DNA of 64,000 bases, taken from NCBI GenBank assembly GCA_013215385.1, contig JABSOY010000009.1, forward strand, positions 186,001 through 250,000, given 5' to 3'. The stretch is from Colwellia sp. GTDB lineage: Bacteria; Pseudomonadota; Gammaproteobacteria; Enterobacterales; Alteromonadaceae. This document shows, one piece after another, positions 17,004 to 27,300 of the stretch; within the stretch, counting starts at the first letter, position 1; each line of letters opens with the position of its first letter. The notes under the pieces are model-generated. The model worked only from the letters and a program-made list of their open reading frames with translations. It made no database searches and had not been told where the DNA came from. The translations under genes and the position numbers were made by a program.

Positions 17004-18431
17004 ATGAGTCTCAATCTACGAATATTCTTAGCTTACTTCCTCATTGTGGGTGTTGCTACTTACCTATTGCTCAATGTATTTATGTCGGAGTTAAAACCTG
17101 GCATGCGTCAATCAACCGAAGATACTTTAGTTGATATGTCTAATTTGTTGGCCGAGGTGGTAACACGAGAATTTATAGCCGATCCAAATGACATGAAAAA
17201 TTTCACTATCGAAATGAATCGCTTTCTTCACCGCTTTCATAAAGCAAAAATATCTTCCATTGATAAACAAGCAAGTGACATCAGAATATATATTACTGAT
17301 GCTGATGGTATTGTTCGTTATGACTCTGTAAATAGTGATGTAGGCAAAGATTATTCGCAATGGAATGATGTTTATCTGACATTAAGGGGGCAATATGGAG
17401 CTAGAAGTACTAAATCAGATCCAAATAATGAATTGAGTACCGTAATGCATGTTGCCGCACCAATAATGCACAATAAGCAGATAATAGGGGTTTTGACCGT
17501 AGCTAAAGCTAACTTCTCTGTTCAACCCTTTATTGATATGGCTAAAACTAATATTCAAAAACGGGGCTTATGGTTAGTTGTTCTTTCCTTAATTGCCGCA
17601 TTAACTCTTTCTTTTTGGCTAACACGTTCAATCAGAAAGTTGGTTAATTATGCCAGTGAAATTAGCCGAGGACGACAGGTAGCTGTACCTCACTTAGCGG
17701 AAACAGAATTAGCAAAATTAGCTGCTGCTATTAATAACATGCGCCGCGAGTTAGAAGGCAAAGACTATGTGGAAAAATATGTCTACGCATTAACTCATGA
17801 ACTTAAAAGCCCAGTATCGGCAATTAAGGGCGCAAGTGAAATACTTACCCCGGCAATGCCTCCATGTGATCAAGAAAAGTTTATCAATAACATTCAACAT
17901 GAAGTAGAGCGCATTGATGACATGATAAACCGATTATTAAGTCTAGTTACGGTCGAAAAGCAGGATCGATTAGAAAATATTGAACACTTTGATTTAATAT
18001 CCGTGCTACAACAAGTAATAACAACAAAACAGCTTCAACTTTCCAAGCGTTTACTTATAATCGAAACCTCTATTCCATCGGCTCTACCCATCTTTGGTGA
18101 TCGTTTTCTATTGACGCAAGCTATTGACAATTTAATCCAAAATGCTATCGACTTTAGCCCAGAGCAAGGTCTTATCCGTATAGAAGTCAACTCTGCCTCA
18201 CAAACAATTATTGTCATTCAGGATCAGGGGAGCGGTATTCCTAATTATGCTTTAGAGAAGGTATTTGATCGCTTCTATTCTTTAGCTCGACCGTCTACAC
18301 AAAAGAAAAGTTCGGGGTTAGGACTTTGCTTTGTTAGACAAATCGCTGAATTACACCACGGCTCTATAACCGTTGAGAATAGTAATCACGGAGGTGTAAT
18401 TGCTCGATTAATTATTAATACTAAAACCTAA
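17004..18431 (+). CDS. creC: CreC-type sensor histidine kinase
   Basis: The 475-residue inner-membrane kinase has two membrane helices (about 7-26 and 187-207) enclosing a periplasmic sensor domain, a HAMP linker, a HisKA domain with phosphorylatable His265 in YALTHELKSP, and a HATPase domain with N, G1 (DQGSGIP) and G2 (SSGLGL) boxes. The periplasmic domain, the length and its place between CreB and CreD support CreC. It would phosphorylate CreB in response to an envelope or metabolic cue. Confidence 0.9.
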   Translation: MSLNLRIFLAYFLIVGVATYLLLNVFMSELKPGMRQSTEDTLVDMSNLLAEVVTREFIADPNDMKNFTIEMNRFLHRFHKAKISSIDKQASDIRIYITDADGIVRYDSVNSDVGKDYSQWNDVYLTLRGQYGARSTKSDPNNELSTVMHVAAPIMHNKQIIGVLTVAKANFSVQPFIDMAKTNIQKRGLWLVVLSLIAALTLSFWLTRSIRKLVNYASEISRGRQVAVPHLAETELAKLAAAINNMRRELEGKDYVEKYVYALTHELKSPVSAIKGASEILTPAMPPCDQEKFINNIQHEVERIDDMINRLLSLVTVEKQDRLENIEHFDLISVLQQVITTKQLQLSKRLLIIETSIPSALPIFGDRFLLTQAIDNLIQNAIDFSPEQGLIRIEVNSASQTIIVIQDQGSGIPNYALEKVFDRFYSLARPSTQKKSSGLGLCFVRQIAELHHGSITVENSNHGGVIARLIINTKT

Positions 18432-18538
18432 GACTCAAACAGAATAAAATAAAATTAATTTATAAACCTCACACAAAGCACATACTCCCCCCACAAACTG
18501 AGCATATCCTAAATAAAAATTATCACGAGGAGTGCGTC

Positions 18539-19921
18539 ATGCAAACGAGTTTATCGATTAAACTGGCTATTATTGCCTTTGTAACAGTGTTATTACTTAT
18601 TCCATTGAACATGATTTCTGGAAAAATTATTGAAAGATCTCAATTCTTGGAACAAGCAAAAAATAGTGTTAGTCAAAGTTGGACTGGCAAGCAAAAAGTG
18701 ATGAGTGCATTAATTGTCATCCCATACAATATCAATCACAAAGTAACATTAGTGAATAAAGTCACTAAAGAGAAAACGATTCACGTTAACAAGGTTGCCA
18801 AACAAAAATTCGTCATACCAGACAAAATTAATATAGTATCCACCATAGTCAATGAAGTCCGCAGCAAAGGTATTTACAAAATCCCTGTCTATACCACCAA
18901 GCTCGAAATAAGTGGCACAATTCTTCAAAGTACCTTGCAAGCGGCACTAAAAATTATTGAAAAAGAAGCTAATGGCGGCTCTATTGGTACTCCCTACCTC
19001 ACCACAACAGTTTCAGATCCTAGAGGGATTAACAGTATCCCGACTTTACAATGGCAAGACAAACAAGTTTCATTTAAGCCAGGAAGTAAACTGCTAAAAA
19101 ATCACAACGGATTACATGCATATTTACCAGGTTTAAATGAGAGTACTTCTGAACTTATAAGGTTTAAATTTCAGTTAGAATTAAGGGGTATGGAGGAGAT
19201 TTCCTTTATACCGATAGGTAAAGAAGCTGAAATAAGTGTCTCGTCAACATGGCCTCACCCACAATTTATAGGTTCATTCTTACCTATATCTAGAGAGATT
19301 AGTAAAGACGGATATCAAGCAGTGTGGAAGATAACATCATTTGCTAGCAATATTACCGACAAAATAAACAAGTGTGAAAACGGCTCATGTGATGCTCTTT
19401 TTAGCAGTCATTTCGGCGTAAAACATATTGAAGCAGTAGATGTATATTTACAGTCTGAACGTTCAGTAAAATACGGTATGTTATTTATAGGGTTAAGCTT
19501 TATTACCTTCTTTATTTTTGAAGTAATAATGAAGTTACCAATACATCCGATACAATACACCTTAGTTGGATTTGCCATTGCGACCTTTTATTTATTACTT
19601 ATTTCATTATCAGAACACATTAATTTCTTACTTGCCTACATTATTGCTTCTGTCTGCTGCACAAGTTTATTGTTATTCTATTTACGTTATGTGCTTGCTG
19701 GCTATAAACAAGCATTAGCTTTCTCAGGAATATTATTGATTCTCTATTCAGTACTTTATGTCATCATTAGTGCTGAAGATTTAGCATTAGTTATGGGCGC
19801 TATCTTAACATTTACCTCATTGGCTATCGTCATGTTTGCCACCAGAAATATTAATTGGTACCAAGTAGGAGAGCAGTTAAATGATAAGCAAAACGAACCT
19901 CAATCTGCTAAAGAAGACTAA
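18539..19921 (+). CDS. creD: CreD family inner-membrane protein
   Basis: The 460-residue protein begins MQTSLSIKLAIIAFV, has one N-terminal helix, a large periplasmic domain (about 30-315, starting with IPLNMISGKIIERSQF, a well-known CreD block) and a cluster of six C-terminal helices. These are diagnostic of CreD. CreD is the main target of CreBC and affects envelope integrity and beta-lactam or colicin tolerance in other bacteria. It is separated from creC by 107 bp, so it may have its own CreB-activated promoter, although I cannot find a convincing TTCAC-N6-TTCAC tag. Ribosome binding site GAGGAG. Confidence 0.93.
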   Translation: MQTSLSIKLAIIAFVTVLLLIPLNMISGKIIERSQFLEQAKNSVSQSWTGKQKVMSALIVIPYNINHKVTLVNKVTKEKTIHVNKVAKQKFVIPDKINIVSTIVNEVRSKGIYKIPVYTTKLEISGTILQSTLQAALKIIEKEANGGSIGTPYLTTTVSDPRGINSIPTLQWQDKQVSFKPGSKLLKNHNGLHAYLPGLNESTSELIRFKFQLELRGMEEISFIPIGKEAEISVSSTWPHPQFIGSFLPISREISKDGYQAVWKITSFASNITDKINKCENGSCDALFSSHFGVKHIEAVDVYLQSERSVKYGMLFIGLSFITFFIFEVIMKLPIHPIQYTLVGFAIATFYLLLISLSEHINFLLAYIIASVCCTSLLLFYLRYVLAGYKQALAFSGILLILYSVLYVIISAEDLALVMGAILTFTSLAIVMFATRNINWYQVGEQLNDKQNEPQSAKED

Positions 19922-20311
19922 ATGAAAATATTACGAATATTACCTGCATTACTTTTATTTAGTTTTATCGGCTGGGTAATTGTTCAAGCAAATAAAGGTA
20001 GTAACAATATATTTTTCGAACTTGTCCGCTTTATTCCATATGGAGATAAACTAGGCCACTTCATTTTGTTTGGTACTTTGAGTTTATTGACGGTTATAGC
20101 ATTTAACTATAAATACGTATTAGTTTATGATTATCGCCTACCCATTGGTGCAATCATTGTTTTTTTATTAGCTATAGCTGAAGAGATGACGCAATTATTT
20201 TTATCAAATAGAAGCTTTGATATGGCAGATATTTCAGCCGATATTGCTGGAATTTTTATCTTTATGCTGGTATTCAATAAGTTCAGAACGGCCAAAGCAT
20301 GCAAGCCTTAA
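19922..20311 (+). CDS. VanZ-like membrane protein
   Basis: Its ATG directly follows the creD stop codon (TAA/ATG with no gap), so the two are translationally coupled. The 129-residue protein has about four membrane helices and the VanZ-like signature pieces GDKLGHFILFGTLSLL and EEMTQLFLSNRSFDMADISAD, in which the acidic and His residues are conserved. VanZ proteins are associated with teicoplanin resistance in enterococci, but in Gram-negatives the function is unknown. Coupling to CreD suggests an envelope role. Confidence 0.85.
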   Translation: MKILRILPALLLFSFIGWVIVQANKGSNNIFFELVRFIPYGDKLGHFILFGTLSLLTVIAFNYKYVLVYDYRLPIGAIIVFLLAIAEEMTQLFLSNRSFDMADISADIAGIFIFMLVFNKFRTAKACKP

Positions 20312-20412
20312 CCGAGATAACTTAGCAATAAATGCTGAAGGTCCCATTTTTATTTTATAAAATATTCATCTCTAAAAATTGTATTACAAATTTCGTCAAT
20401 TATCGTTATACC

Positions 20413-21366
20413 TTAATTAGGTAAAAACTCAATCGCCCAAATGGTGATCATTACCGCTACGGCTTCTTCAGGGAAGCGTATCGAGCGTAATATCACCTTT
20501 AACTGTCGTTCTAATTTTGCATTATTAAGGCCACTTGATTTGATGTCGACTCGGCTAACCGTGCCGTTAGGCTGAATTTCTATTTCAAACATAACCTTGC
20601 CTTTTAAAAAAGGGTCTTTTCTTAAGGCGCGATTATAAAGGGTATAAAGGCGAGATTTATTGGCTTCAAGTGTTCTGCGTAGACTAATTTCGGTGCGTTG
20701 CCCTGCTTGTGCAGATAACGCTGCTTCTTCGGCCATAGCTCCTTCAGTCGCTAAGACTTCTTCTTCAGCAAGGCGTATATGTTGGGTATTTTTAGAAGAT
20801 AGCGCGTCACTAGTAACCGTTCGACTGACTGATGAAGCGGTTAATCCATCACTTTGTTTATTGACAGCACCCGCTAACAGTTTACGTTTAACTTTAACTT
20901 CTTCAGCTGTATTTTGATTAAGTTTAGTTTTTGCTGCGGGTATTACATCAAAGGCTGCTCGCATTGAAAACAGTTCGTCTTTCATTGCTGCTAGGCCAGA
21001 CGTTTTAGCTTTTGTTCTTGCCGCTTCACGAGTCATTTTTGGCTGTTCAACCAGTTTTTCAGCTGGCTCCTCTTTAGGCTCTTCTTTGATTTTTTCAGGT
21101 TCAATTATTTCTGGTTCTTCTATCTTTTCTGGCAAAGCTAGCTGTTTTTCTTGCAATATAATTTTGGCAAGTTGTACCGGTACCTGCTCTTTTACTGCAC
21201 GAGGAACTTTGACTTGTTCTAACAAAGGCACACCAAGAGCAAAAACTAAATAAACCACCAGCAATATCGATAATATTCGTAGAAATATCTTATCTTGTTG
21301 GCTCGATATAAATAAGTCGCTTTGCGCTTGAAAACCTGTATTCATATTCAAGGTTGCTGTGGTCAT
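20413..21366 (-). CDS. TonB-like / AgmX-PglI C-terminal domain energy-transducer protein
   Basis: From the ATG at 21366 (with GAGGGT before it) the product has 317 residues; a GTG 12 bp earlier is possible. It has one membrane helix (about 31-51), a Pro/Glu/Lys-rich periplasmic spacer (85-120, repeated Glu-Pro), an alpha-helical stretch and a C-terminal TonB/AgmX-type domain with FEIEIQPNGTVSRVDIKSSG and a final EFLPN. It is the last gene of the minus-strand arm, directly after two ExbD-type genes and a TolQ/ExbB-type gene, so it should be the protein that couples that motor to an outer-membrane or periplasmic partner. Confidence 0.82.
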   Translation of the reverse strand: MTTATLNMNTGFQAQSDLFISSQQDKIFLRILSILLVVYLVFALGVPLLEQVKVPRAVKEQVPVQLAKIILQEKQLALPEKIEEPEIIEPEKIKEEPKEEPAEKLVEQPKMTREAARTKAKTSGLAAMKDELFSMRAAFDVIPAAKTKLNQNTAEEVKVKRKLLAGAVNKQSDGLTASSVSRTVTSDALSSKNTQHIRLAEEEVLATEGAMAEEAALSAQAGQRTEISLRRTLEANKSRLYTLYNRALRKDPFLKGKVMFEIEIQPNGTVSRVDIKSSGLNNAKLERQLKVILRSIRFPEEAVAVMITIWAIEFLPN

Positions 21367-21367
21367 A

Positions 21368-21898
21368 TTAACCCTCACCTTGTTTATTTTTCACTTGTCG
21401 CTCAACCGCAAGTGACATATTGCGATAACCCGTATCTGCACATGCTGCCATGATCTGTTTCAATACAACATAAGGAATTGAAGCATCTCCAATAATGGTC
21501 ACTGCGCGCCCCTTTTTTTGTTCGCTATCGGTTAACTCTGGTCGCTTGCTAACGTGATAGTTTAGTTCAGTTTTTAACGCTTCGATAAATTCGTTGTTGT
21601 CTTGCAGCGAAGCACTAATGTCATTATCGGTACTTTGCCAAATGGCTCTTTCTTGCACTAAAACGGTTTTCTCAAAAATAGTGATCACCAAGTTTTCTAC
21701 CGGTAATTGTTCAGCGATTGAGACCGGTAAATTAATTTTTTCAATGTTTTGTAATACGCGCACTTCTGATTGGTTCACTATTAGAAAGAACACTAAAATA
21801 GTAAATATATCCATCAAAGCAACAAGGTTTAGCTTACTGCCAGCGTTGAAACGTTTGTGATGTTTGGCAAGCCTCTTTAATCTTGCTGACTGTTTCAT
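21368..21898 (-). CDS. ExbD/TolR-family protein, copy 2
   Basis: The 176-residue protein has one N-terminal helix with a conserved acid at its start (LNLVALMDIFTILVFFLIVN; the Asp is the proton-pathway residue) and a periplasmic ExbD/TolR-like domain ending GDASIPYVVLKQIMAACADTG, the usual C-terminal half. Cytoplasmic N-terminus is Arg/Lys/His-rich. It overlaps the other ExbD gene by 4 bp and precedes the TonB-like gene by one base. It acts as one of two periplasmic stator arms of the TolQ-like channel. Confidence 0.9.
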   Translation of the reverse strand: MKQSARLKRLAKHHKRFNAGSKLNLVALMDIFTILVFFLIVNQSEVRVLQNIEKINLPVSIAEQLPVENLVITIFEKTVLVQERAIWQSTDNDISASLQDNNEFIEALKTELNYHVSKRPELTDSEQKKGRAVTIIGDASIPYVVLKQIMAACADTGYRNMSLAVERQVKNKQGEG

Positions 21899-22449
21899 TG
21901 TTGCTCTCCTATCGGTTCGCTACTAGACTCGTTAATAGGTTCATCTACAGGTGCATCACCTAAAGATATCAATGGAAATAACTCAGCATCGACCAAGCTG
22001 GCTGCAACCACAGCCTTAAACGAACGTACCGTATCCATAGCAGAAACAATAGTTTGATAGTCAACTGCCGGCTCCAGTAAAATGACAATGTCGTTCTTAT
22101 CTATGGTATTTTGTTGAAAGGTTAGTTTCAAATCTTGTAGATATATAGATAACGCGGCGAAGTCATAACCTTGTTCGGTTACTTCAAAACGTTTTAATAG
22201 TATTCCCGCTGGATAATTTAATTCCAAATGCTCTTTAGTAATGACCAACTCCAAAACTTTCAGTTCTTTTTGGTCTTCAGCTAATTCAGCTTCAGCAAGC
22301 ACAGGAAGTTGTAAATTAAGTATCCGTACATGAGAGAAGACTAAACTCAGCAACAATACCGGCACTAGCACAATCATCAAATTCATGAATGATGTAATAT
22401 CTAATTCCGCATCTTGGTTATTGGCGCGGCGATGACGATGGCGTCTCAT
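21895..22449 (-). CDS. ExbD/TolR-family protein, copy 1
   Basis: This 184-residue protein has a basic N-terminus (MRRHRHRR), then a single helix with the conserved Asp (AELDITSFMNLMIVLVPVLL), and a periplasmic domain with DKNDIVILLEPAVDYQTIVSAMD that matches ExbD. The C-terminus is Glu/Ser-rich. It differs considerably from copy 2, so the pair are two distinct subunits rather than a recent duplication. The ribosome binding site lies 26 bp after the TolQ-like gene. Confidence 0.9.
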   Translation of the reverse strand: MRRHRHRRANNQDAELDITSFMNLMIVLVPVLLLSLVFSHVRILNLQLPVLAEAELAEDQKELKVLELVITKEHLELNYPAGILLKRFEVTEQGYDFAALSIYLQDLKLTFQQNTIDKNDIVILLEPAVDYQTIVSAMDTVRSFKAVVAASLVDAELFPLISLGDAPVDEPINESSSEPIGEQQ

Positions 22450-22475
22450 AATAGTAACCCTCGATTTAAATCAGT

Positions 22476-23108
22476 TTACTTATTAAATGACAAAGAATTT
22501 AACAATTTAATAGCGGCCATTTCAATTGAGTCAACGATGGTAGCTGTTTTTGTTTGCAAGCTAGAATGAAACAATATCAATGGAATAGCGGTAATAAGGC
22601 CAAATGCTGTGGTATTCATTGCCACTGAAATGCTTGAAGATAACAAATTGGCTTTTTCAGCAGGATCTGCACTTGCTACAGCAGAGAATGCAGCGATAAG
22701 CCCCATAATGGTACCTAATAACCCTAATAAGGTGGCTATGTTCGCTAATGTCGCAACAAATGGCGTACGTTTTTCCAGTCGTAACATATACTCCATAATT
22801 GTTTCTTCCATGGCGTATTCGACATCTTCCCGACGTTCCGCGTTACCTAAACGTGATATACCCGATTCGAGTACATCAAACACCGGCGCTTCATTACCCG
22901 CAGCATGCTTACTAATCGCTTCAATATCACCAGATTTTAATGCATGTTGAATTAAAGAAAATGCTTTTTGATTGGTACGATGTGCCTTACTTAAATATAA
23001 CCAACGTTCAATGGTAATTGCCAAGCCGACAACTAATACCAGAGCTATCGGGTAAATAAATGAACCACCATTTTGTAAAAACGCGATAATACTGTCGATA
23101 AAACTCAT
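22476..23108 (-). CDS. MotA/TolQ/ExbB-family proton channel
   Basis: The ATG at 23108, 8 bp after AAGGAAAA, is the likely start, giving 210 residues (MSFIDSIIAFLQNGG); a frame extending to 23162 is less likely. Three membrane helices are visible, with the TolQ/ExbB core RTPFVATLANIATLLGLLGTIMGLIAAF in two segments and the conserved Ala-Thr-Ala-Gly region before the last helix. It forms the pentameric inner-membrane channel driven by the proton motive force. One TolQ-like plus two ExbD-like genes is the AglRQS composition known from Myxococcus. Confidence 0.93.
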   Translation of the reverse strand: MSFIDSIIAFLQNGGSFIYPIALVLVVGLAITIERWLYLSKAHRTNQKAFSLIQHALKSGDIEAISKHAAGNEAPVFDVLESGISRLGNAERREDVEYAMEETIMEYMLRLEKRTPFVATLANIATLLGLLGTIMGLIAAFSAVASADPAEKANLLSSSISVAMNTTAFGLITAIPLILFHSSLQTKTATIVDSIEMAAIKLLNSLSFNK

Positions 23109-23197
23109 TGGATTTTCCTTATTTCTTAAAGTTAGGATGAAATGGTTAAGCTTTTGGTTCATCCAGTAATTGTTACTATGATCTACTAGCGACCAGG

Positions 23198-23533
23198 TTA
23201 TTTATTTTTTGTCGCATTTATTGTTACTTTGTTCGTTTGTCTTAACGCAAAGTCTCTTACTTCTTTTTTAAAGACTTTTGGGTTAATCGGTTTAAATTCG
23301 GGCATGGTTAGTTGTGTTTTTTGATCTTTTATAGTGATGGGATTCACGATACCTTGCCATGGCATAATATAAAGCACCTTTGGCTGCTCTTGAGAACCGG
23401 TCACCTTGCTTTCAATGGTTAATGTTTTCTGTGGTGTTTTTACCGCAGTATCGGGCTTGGGTTTCATCTCTTCAGCGTAAGACATACTGACAACGCCCAT
23501 CAAAAAAACAGTCAATATTTTCGTAATTCTCAT
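23198..23533 (-). CDS. Small exported protein of the cluster, unknown function
   Basis: The 111-residue protein has a signal peptide (cut after MGVVSMSYA) and a short basic mature chain with KVTGSQEQPKVLYIMPWQG and NPITIKDQK. No named domain is recognised. It lies 89 bp before the TolQ-like gene and 1 bp after the TPR lipoprotein, within the same operon. It may be a small periplasmic partner of the motor. I recall comparable genes in the same position in related bacteria but cannot name the family. Confidence 0.7.
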   Translation of the reverse strand: MRITKILTVFLMGVVSMSYAEEMKPKPDTAVKTPQKTLTIESKVTGSQEQPKVLYIMPWQGIVNPITIKDQKTQLTMPEFKPINPKVFKKEVRDFALRQTNKVTINATKNK

Positions 23534-23534
23534 G

Positions 23535-24383
23535 TTAACCTTCCCCTGACTTTGTATGTTGAGCGCTTGACGATAAGTTGTTGTCAGGTTTTTCAGGTAA
23601 TACTAAGCCCGCCCTTTTAATTTTAATTTCGACGCCGGCAAGCCAACGTTGCACTTGTTGGTCGTCCGTTTGCAAGGCAAGGTATGACGAATAATACTTA
23701 TGCGCGTCAAGTAAACGGCCTCGATACAGCTCTAATAGAATGGCGAGATTAACTTGCGCTTCAGGATACTCAGGCCAAATTTCTAAGGCTTTAAGGTAGC
23801 TTTTTTCTGCTTGTTCAAAATGACCACTTAACCGCGCAAGCCTGCCCTTTATTTCATAGGCATAAGGATTGATAGGGTTAACTGCTAAGGCTTCCTTGAG
23901 CTGTTGATTGGCACGACTAAAATCTTTTTGTTGAATGGCAATTAAGGCCTTATTAACATAAGCGCCAGACAGCTGCGGCTGAGCTTTCAGCACTTGATCA
24001 AATAACAGTTCAGCTTTCAACCATTCTTTATTTGTCATTAAGGTTAATGCTTGTTGGTACTTTGCAATCACATGCGCAGGAACAGTGGCTAAGCGTGCCT
24101 GTTTTTGTTCAAGGTATCGGTTTCGCTTGCTTTGAGATGCCGCAAGCATGGCGTTTTCATCCGTTGATAATTGCGCATTCTCCGTGAATACATCAACCAA
24201 ATCAGTCAGCTCTTTGCTTAGCGATTCTGGTGTTTGCTTTTCAGATCCATGCTCATTTTCACTGGTATTCGAACACCCTTGTAGTAGCACAAGTAACAAT
24301 ACCATTATCATGCTATAAACTGACGCCGATTGAGCCTGCAATTTAAAGCCCAAACGATTAATGCATGTCGTCAATAACGTCAT
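23535..24383 (-). CDS. TPR-repeat lipoprotein
   Basis: The 282-residue product has a lipobox LLQGC after a hydrophobic segment (Cys at about 37, or shorter if M26 is the start) and tandem TPR repeats in the second half (for example SGAYVNKALIAIQQKDFSRA, PYAYEIKGRLARLSGHFEQA, PEAQVNLAILLELY). It overlaps the upstream 1052-residue gene by 26 bp. TPR lipoproteins of this type are typical of envelope-spanning machines, where they bind partner proteins on the periplasmic side; in Agl-Glt this recalls GltE/GltD-like parts. Confidence 0.82.
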   Translation of the reverse strand: MTLLTTCINRLGFKLQAQSASVYSMIMVLLLVLLQGCSNTSENEHGSEKQTPESLSKELTDLVDVFTENAQLSTDENAMLAASQSKRNRYLEQKQARLATVPAHVIAKYQQALTLMTNKEWLKAELLFDQVLKAQPQLSGAYVNKALIAIQQKDFSRANQQLKEALAVNPINPYAYEIKGRLARLSGHFEQAEKSYLKALEIWPEYPEAQVNLAILLELYRGRLLDAHKYYSSYLALQTDDQQVQRWLAGVEIKIKRAGLVLPEKPDNNLSSSAQHTKSGEG

Positions 24384-27300
24384 GAGACCGCTCCTGTTTG
24401 TTATAGAGTGCGGGGGCTATTTCAGCCAGTATTGCAAAGCTTTTTGCTACCCATTGGTCGTAGTCATTTTGCCAGGCACGTTGAGCATTACTGAGGTGAA
24501 TTTCAATCGCTTTTTCTTCAAAGGGGTAAGCCAGCTCTTCCAGTAATATTTCATATTCTTCCAACGCTAATTCAGCTAAATCTTTTGGACGTTGTGACTT
24601 GAGCACATCAACGGCTAATTGACGATACATTTCCGCTAAATTAAAGGTCGTTGGCGGCACATCTTGCGCTAGTTGAAAACTGAGCACTTGTTGATAGTAT
24701 TTTATCGCTTGTTTCATCGCTGTTTGTTTACGTTTTAAACTTTTTTGTAAAGGCACGTTTAACTTAACGTACTTAAATGTTTGTTGATGAGCTACACCTA
24801 AGCTAAAGGCTGCCGTTGACGCCAATTCAATGGCACGATGTTGAATTGTTTGTGGTGAAACTTTGCTTTGTTTTGCATGAAAACTCAAAATTTTTCGAAA
24901 CCAAAAGTAGCGTTTATTTGGCTCATTGCTTTGGCGATAAAACTCGCTCATTTTGAAACGTACTTCTTGTGCAATATTAAAAGGTTGGGGGTAAGCATGA
25001 GCATAAGTTCTAAATTCGGCTAACGCCTTAGCAGTGTTGCCCGCTTTTAAATAATAATCTGCGGCTGTGTATTGCGCCTCACGTTTAAGTTCAGCCGACT
25101 CGCTATTTGTAGCGGTGCTGCCATTGGCTAATCCGTTTTCATTGGCAACCAAAATAAGTAATTGCTCTGCCGCTAATTGCCATTGCTGTGTTGCCTCGTA
25201 TGATAAAGCTAACTTAGCCGGAATAGATGCCGTATATTCATGGCCAGGAAAATGTTTTTGTATCTGCAATAACACGTCGATGGCTTGTTGCCATAATTTG
25301 TTTGCTAGCAATAAATTGGCGGCATCAAACTCAGCGATAATTCGGTACGTTGACTCTGGAACAACTGTACCAACCCGCAGGAAATGGGCTACCGCGATTT
25401 GAGGCTGTTTCACCTTATAAGCTTGTGCTTGAAAATAGATACTTGAGGCAAGCAAGTTACGCATTTCTTGCCAAGTATTTATTTTTTTATCGGCATAATC
25501 TAGTGCTAAAAGATACGCGTCTTCTGCTGATTGATAGCGATCTTGTTCGTATAAACTGTGTGCCGTTAATTGGCTGACGATTTGAACTTGTTTTAATGCT
25601 GATGGTGATAGTGATGGTGATGGTGATGGTGATGGTGATAATTTTTTAGTCCGATATGAGGTGCTTACTGCTGAATTTTTTGCTGAATACTTTGCTGGGT
25701 TTTTAACGGTATCTGCCATTAATTGGCTCGCAGGTGGCGCAATGATACCCAGTGTAGTTAGCGTAAAATCACTCATCGTTTGTACGGTTGAAAAATCTTT
25801 TGCATCGAAAGCATACTGTACAACATGTGTTGCTAATTGCACTGAACGTTCGTCATTTGGATACTGCTCAATAAATAATTTATCTAAACGATTTCGTTCA
25901 GTAATACGCTGCTGATATAGGCTATGGTTGTCAGTATCTTTATTGGTGGGGGTAGTATTTAACAATTCACGAATTGTAAGTGTGGTCGCATAAGCTGACT
26001 TTAACTTAACAGAGTTTACATTCGGCGCGGCAAACGGCGAGTAATAAGCTATATTTTCATAACTTTCTAGCGCCTTTACATATTGTTGTGCGGCAAAGTT
26101 GGCATCCGCATAAAGATATTCATCGCTTAAAACATCTCTAGTTAATAGTTCTTTAGCATCGGGTAACTTGGCGAATGCTAAATAAGCGGCTAGCGCCGTG
26201 GCGGCCTCACTAAAGGCATTAATTCTTACTTTACCTTGAGGTTGTGCTTGAGCAAAGGCGTACACTCGACGGGCATGTTCATCACTAAATTGTAATAGGT
26301 GAGGTAATAATTCATCTTTTATTGATAATAAAGCCTTATACCAAAACGTCCCATCCAGCCCGTACTGGACAATATAATTATTTTTTAATTGATGCATCGA
26401 AGAAAACTTGCCATCACGATGATAGATATCCAATAAGGCCAATGAATATCGTGCAGACCAAATATTGTCTCGCTCTAATTCTATATATGCCTGATAGGTA
26501 TGTTCAGCATCAGATTTCAACTCTTTTTTAATTAAAAAATTGGCGAGGTTTTCAAATAAAATATGTTCGTATAAAGGTAAATATTGCGAGGAATTATTAC
26601 TTTTGACCAACTTCAGTAAAGATTGAGCTTGCGCTTGCTGACTTAAAGAAACACTCAATACTCGTTGAGTATCTATCGCCAAATTTTGATAACGATTATT
26701 CAAGGCAGTGAAAGAGAATTCATGTTGATAAGGAAGCTGTTTTTCAGCAGCAATAATGGCTTCAAATACTTTTAAAAATGCAATATCAGCGTCCGCAAAG
26801 CGATTCAATTTGAACAGTGACCAACCTGACATATAAAGACTATTAACCAAGTAATTATCATTATTAGGCGCGTTCATCACCCTATCGTAAGCATTTATTG
26901 CCGCAGAGTATGCTTGTAAATTGTAATAGATTTCGCCACGTCTAAAATTTAACTCGGCTAAATATTTAGTGGTTGGGTACTGTGTTAGTAATAGCTCTAT
27001 TTCAACTAAACTTTCATCTATTCTTCCCTGTAAATCTAGCGCCTTAGCCAGTTGATAACGAATATGCTCATTTGAATTATGTTGCGGATGGTTTTTCAGC
27101 AGGTTTTGATAACTGACCACAAGTTCGCTTAATGCTTGCTCGTCTTTTTTTAGTTGCGTTAAGGTCAGAGCTGTATCATCTGAACCATCATTGTCTGTGC
27201 CGCCAAAAGATTGATTTTCAAATACTTCAGTGTTTATTTGTACTAATCGGTATGCAACCTTAGTTTTCACTTTAGCATCAGGTTCTAAGGTCAATAGTTG

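Noticed and set aside
18432-18538. Possible CreB tag upstream of creD (CTCACACAAAGCAC)
   Set aside because: It matches TTCAC-N6-TTCAC poorly; no convincing second half is present.
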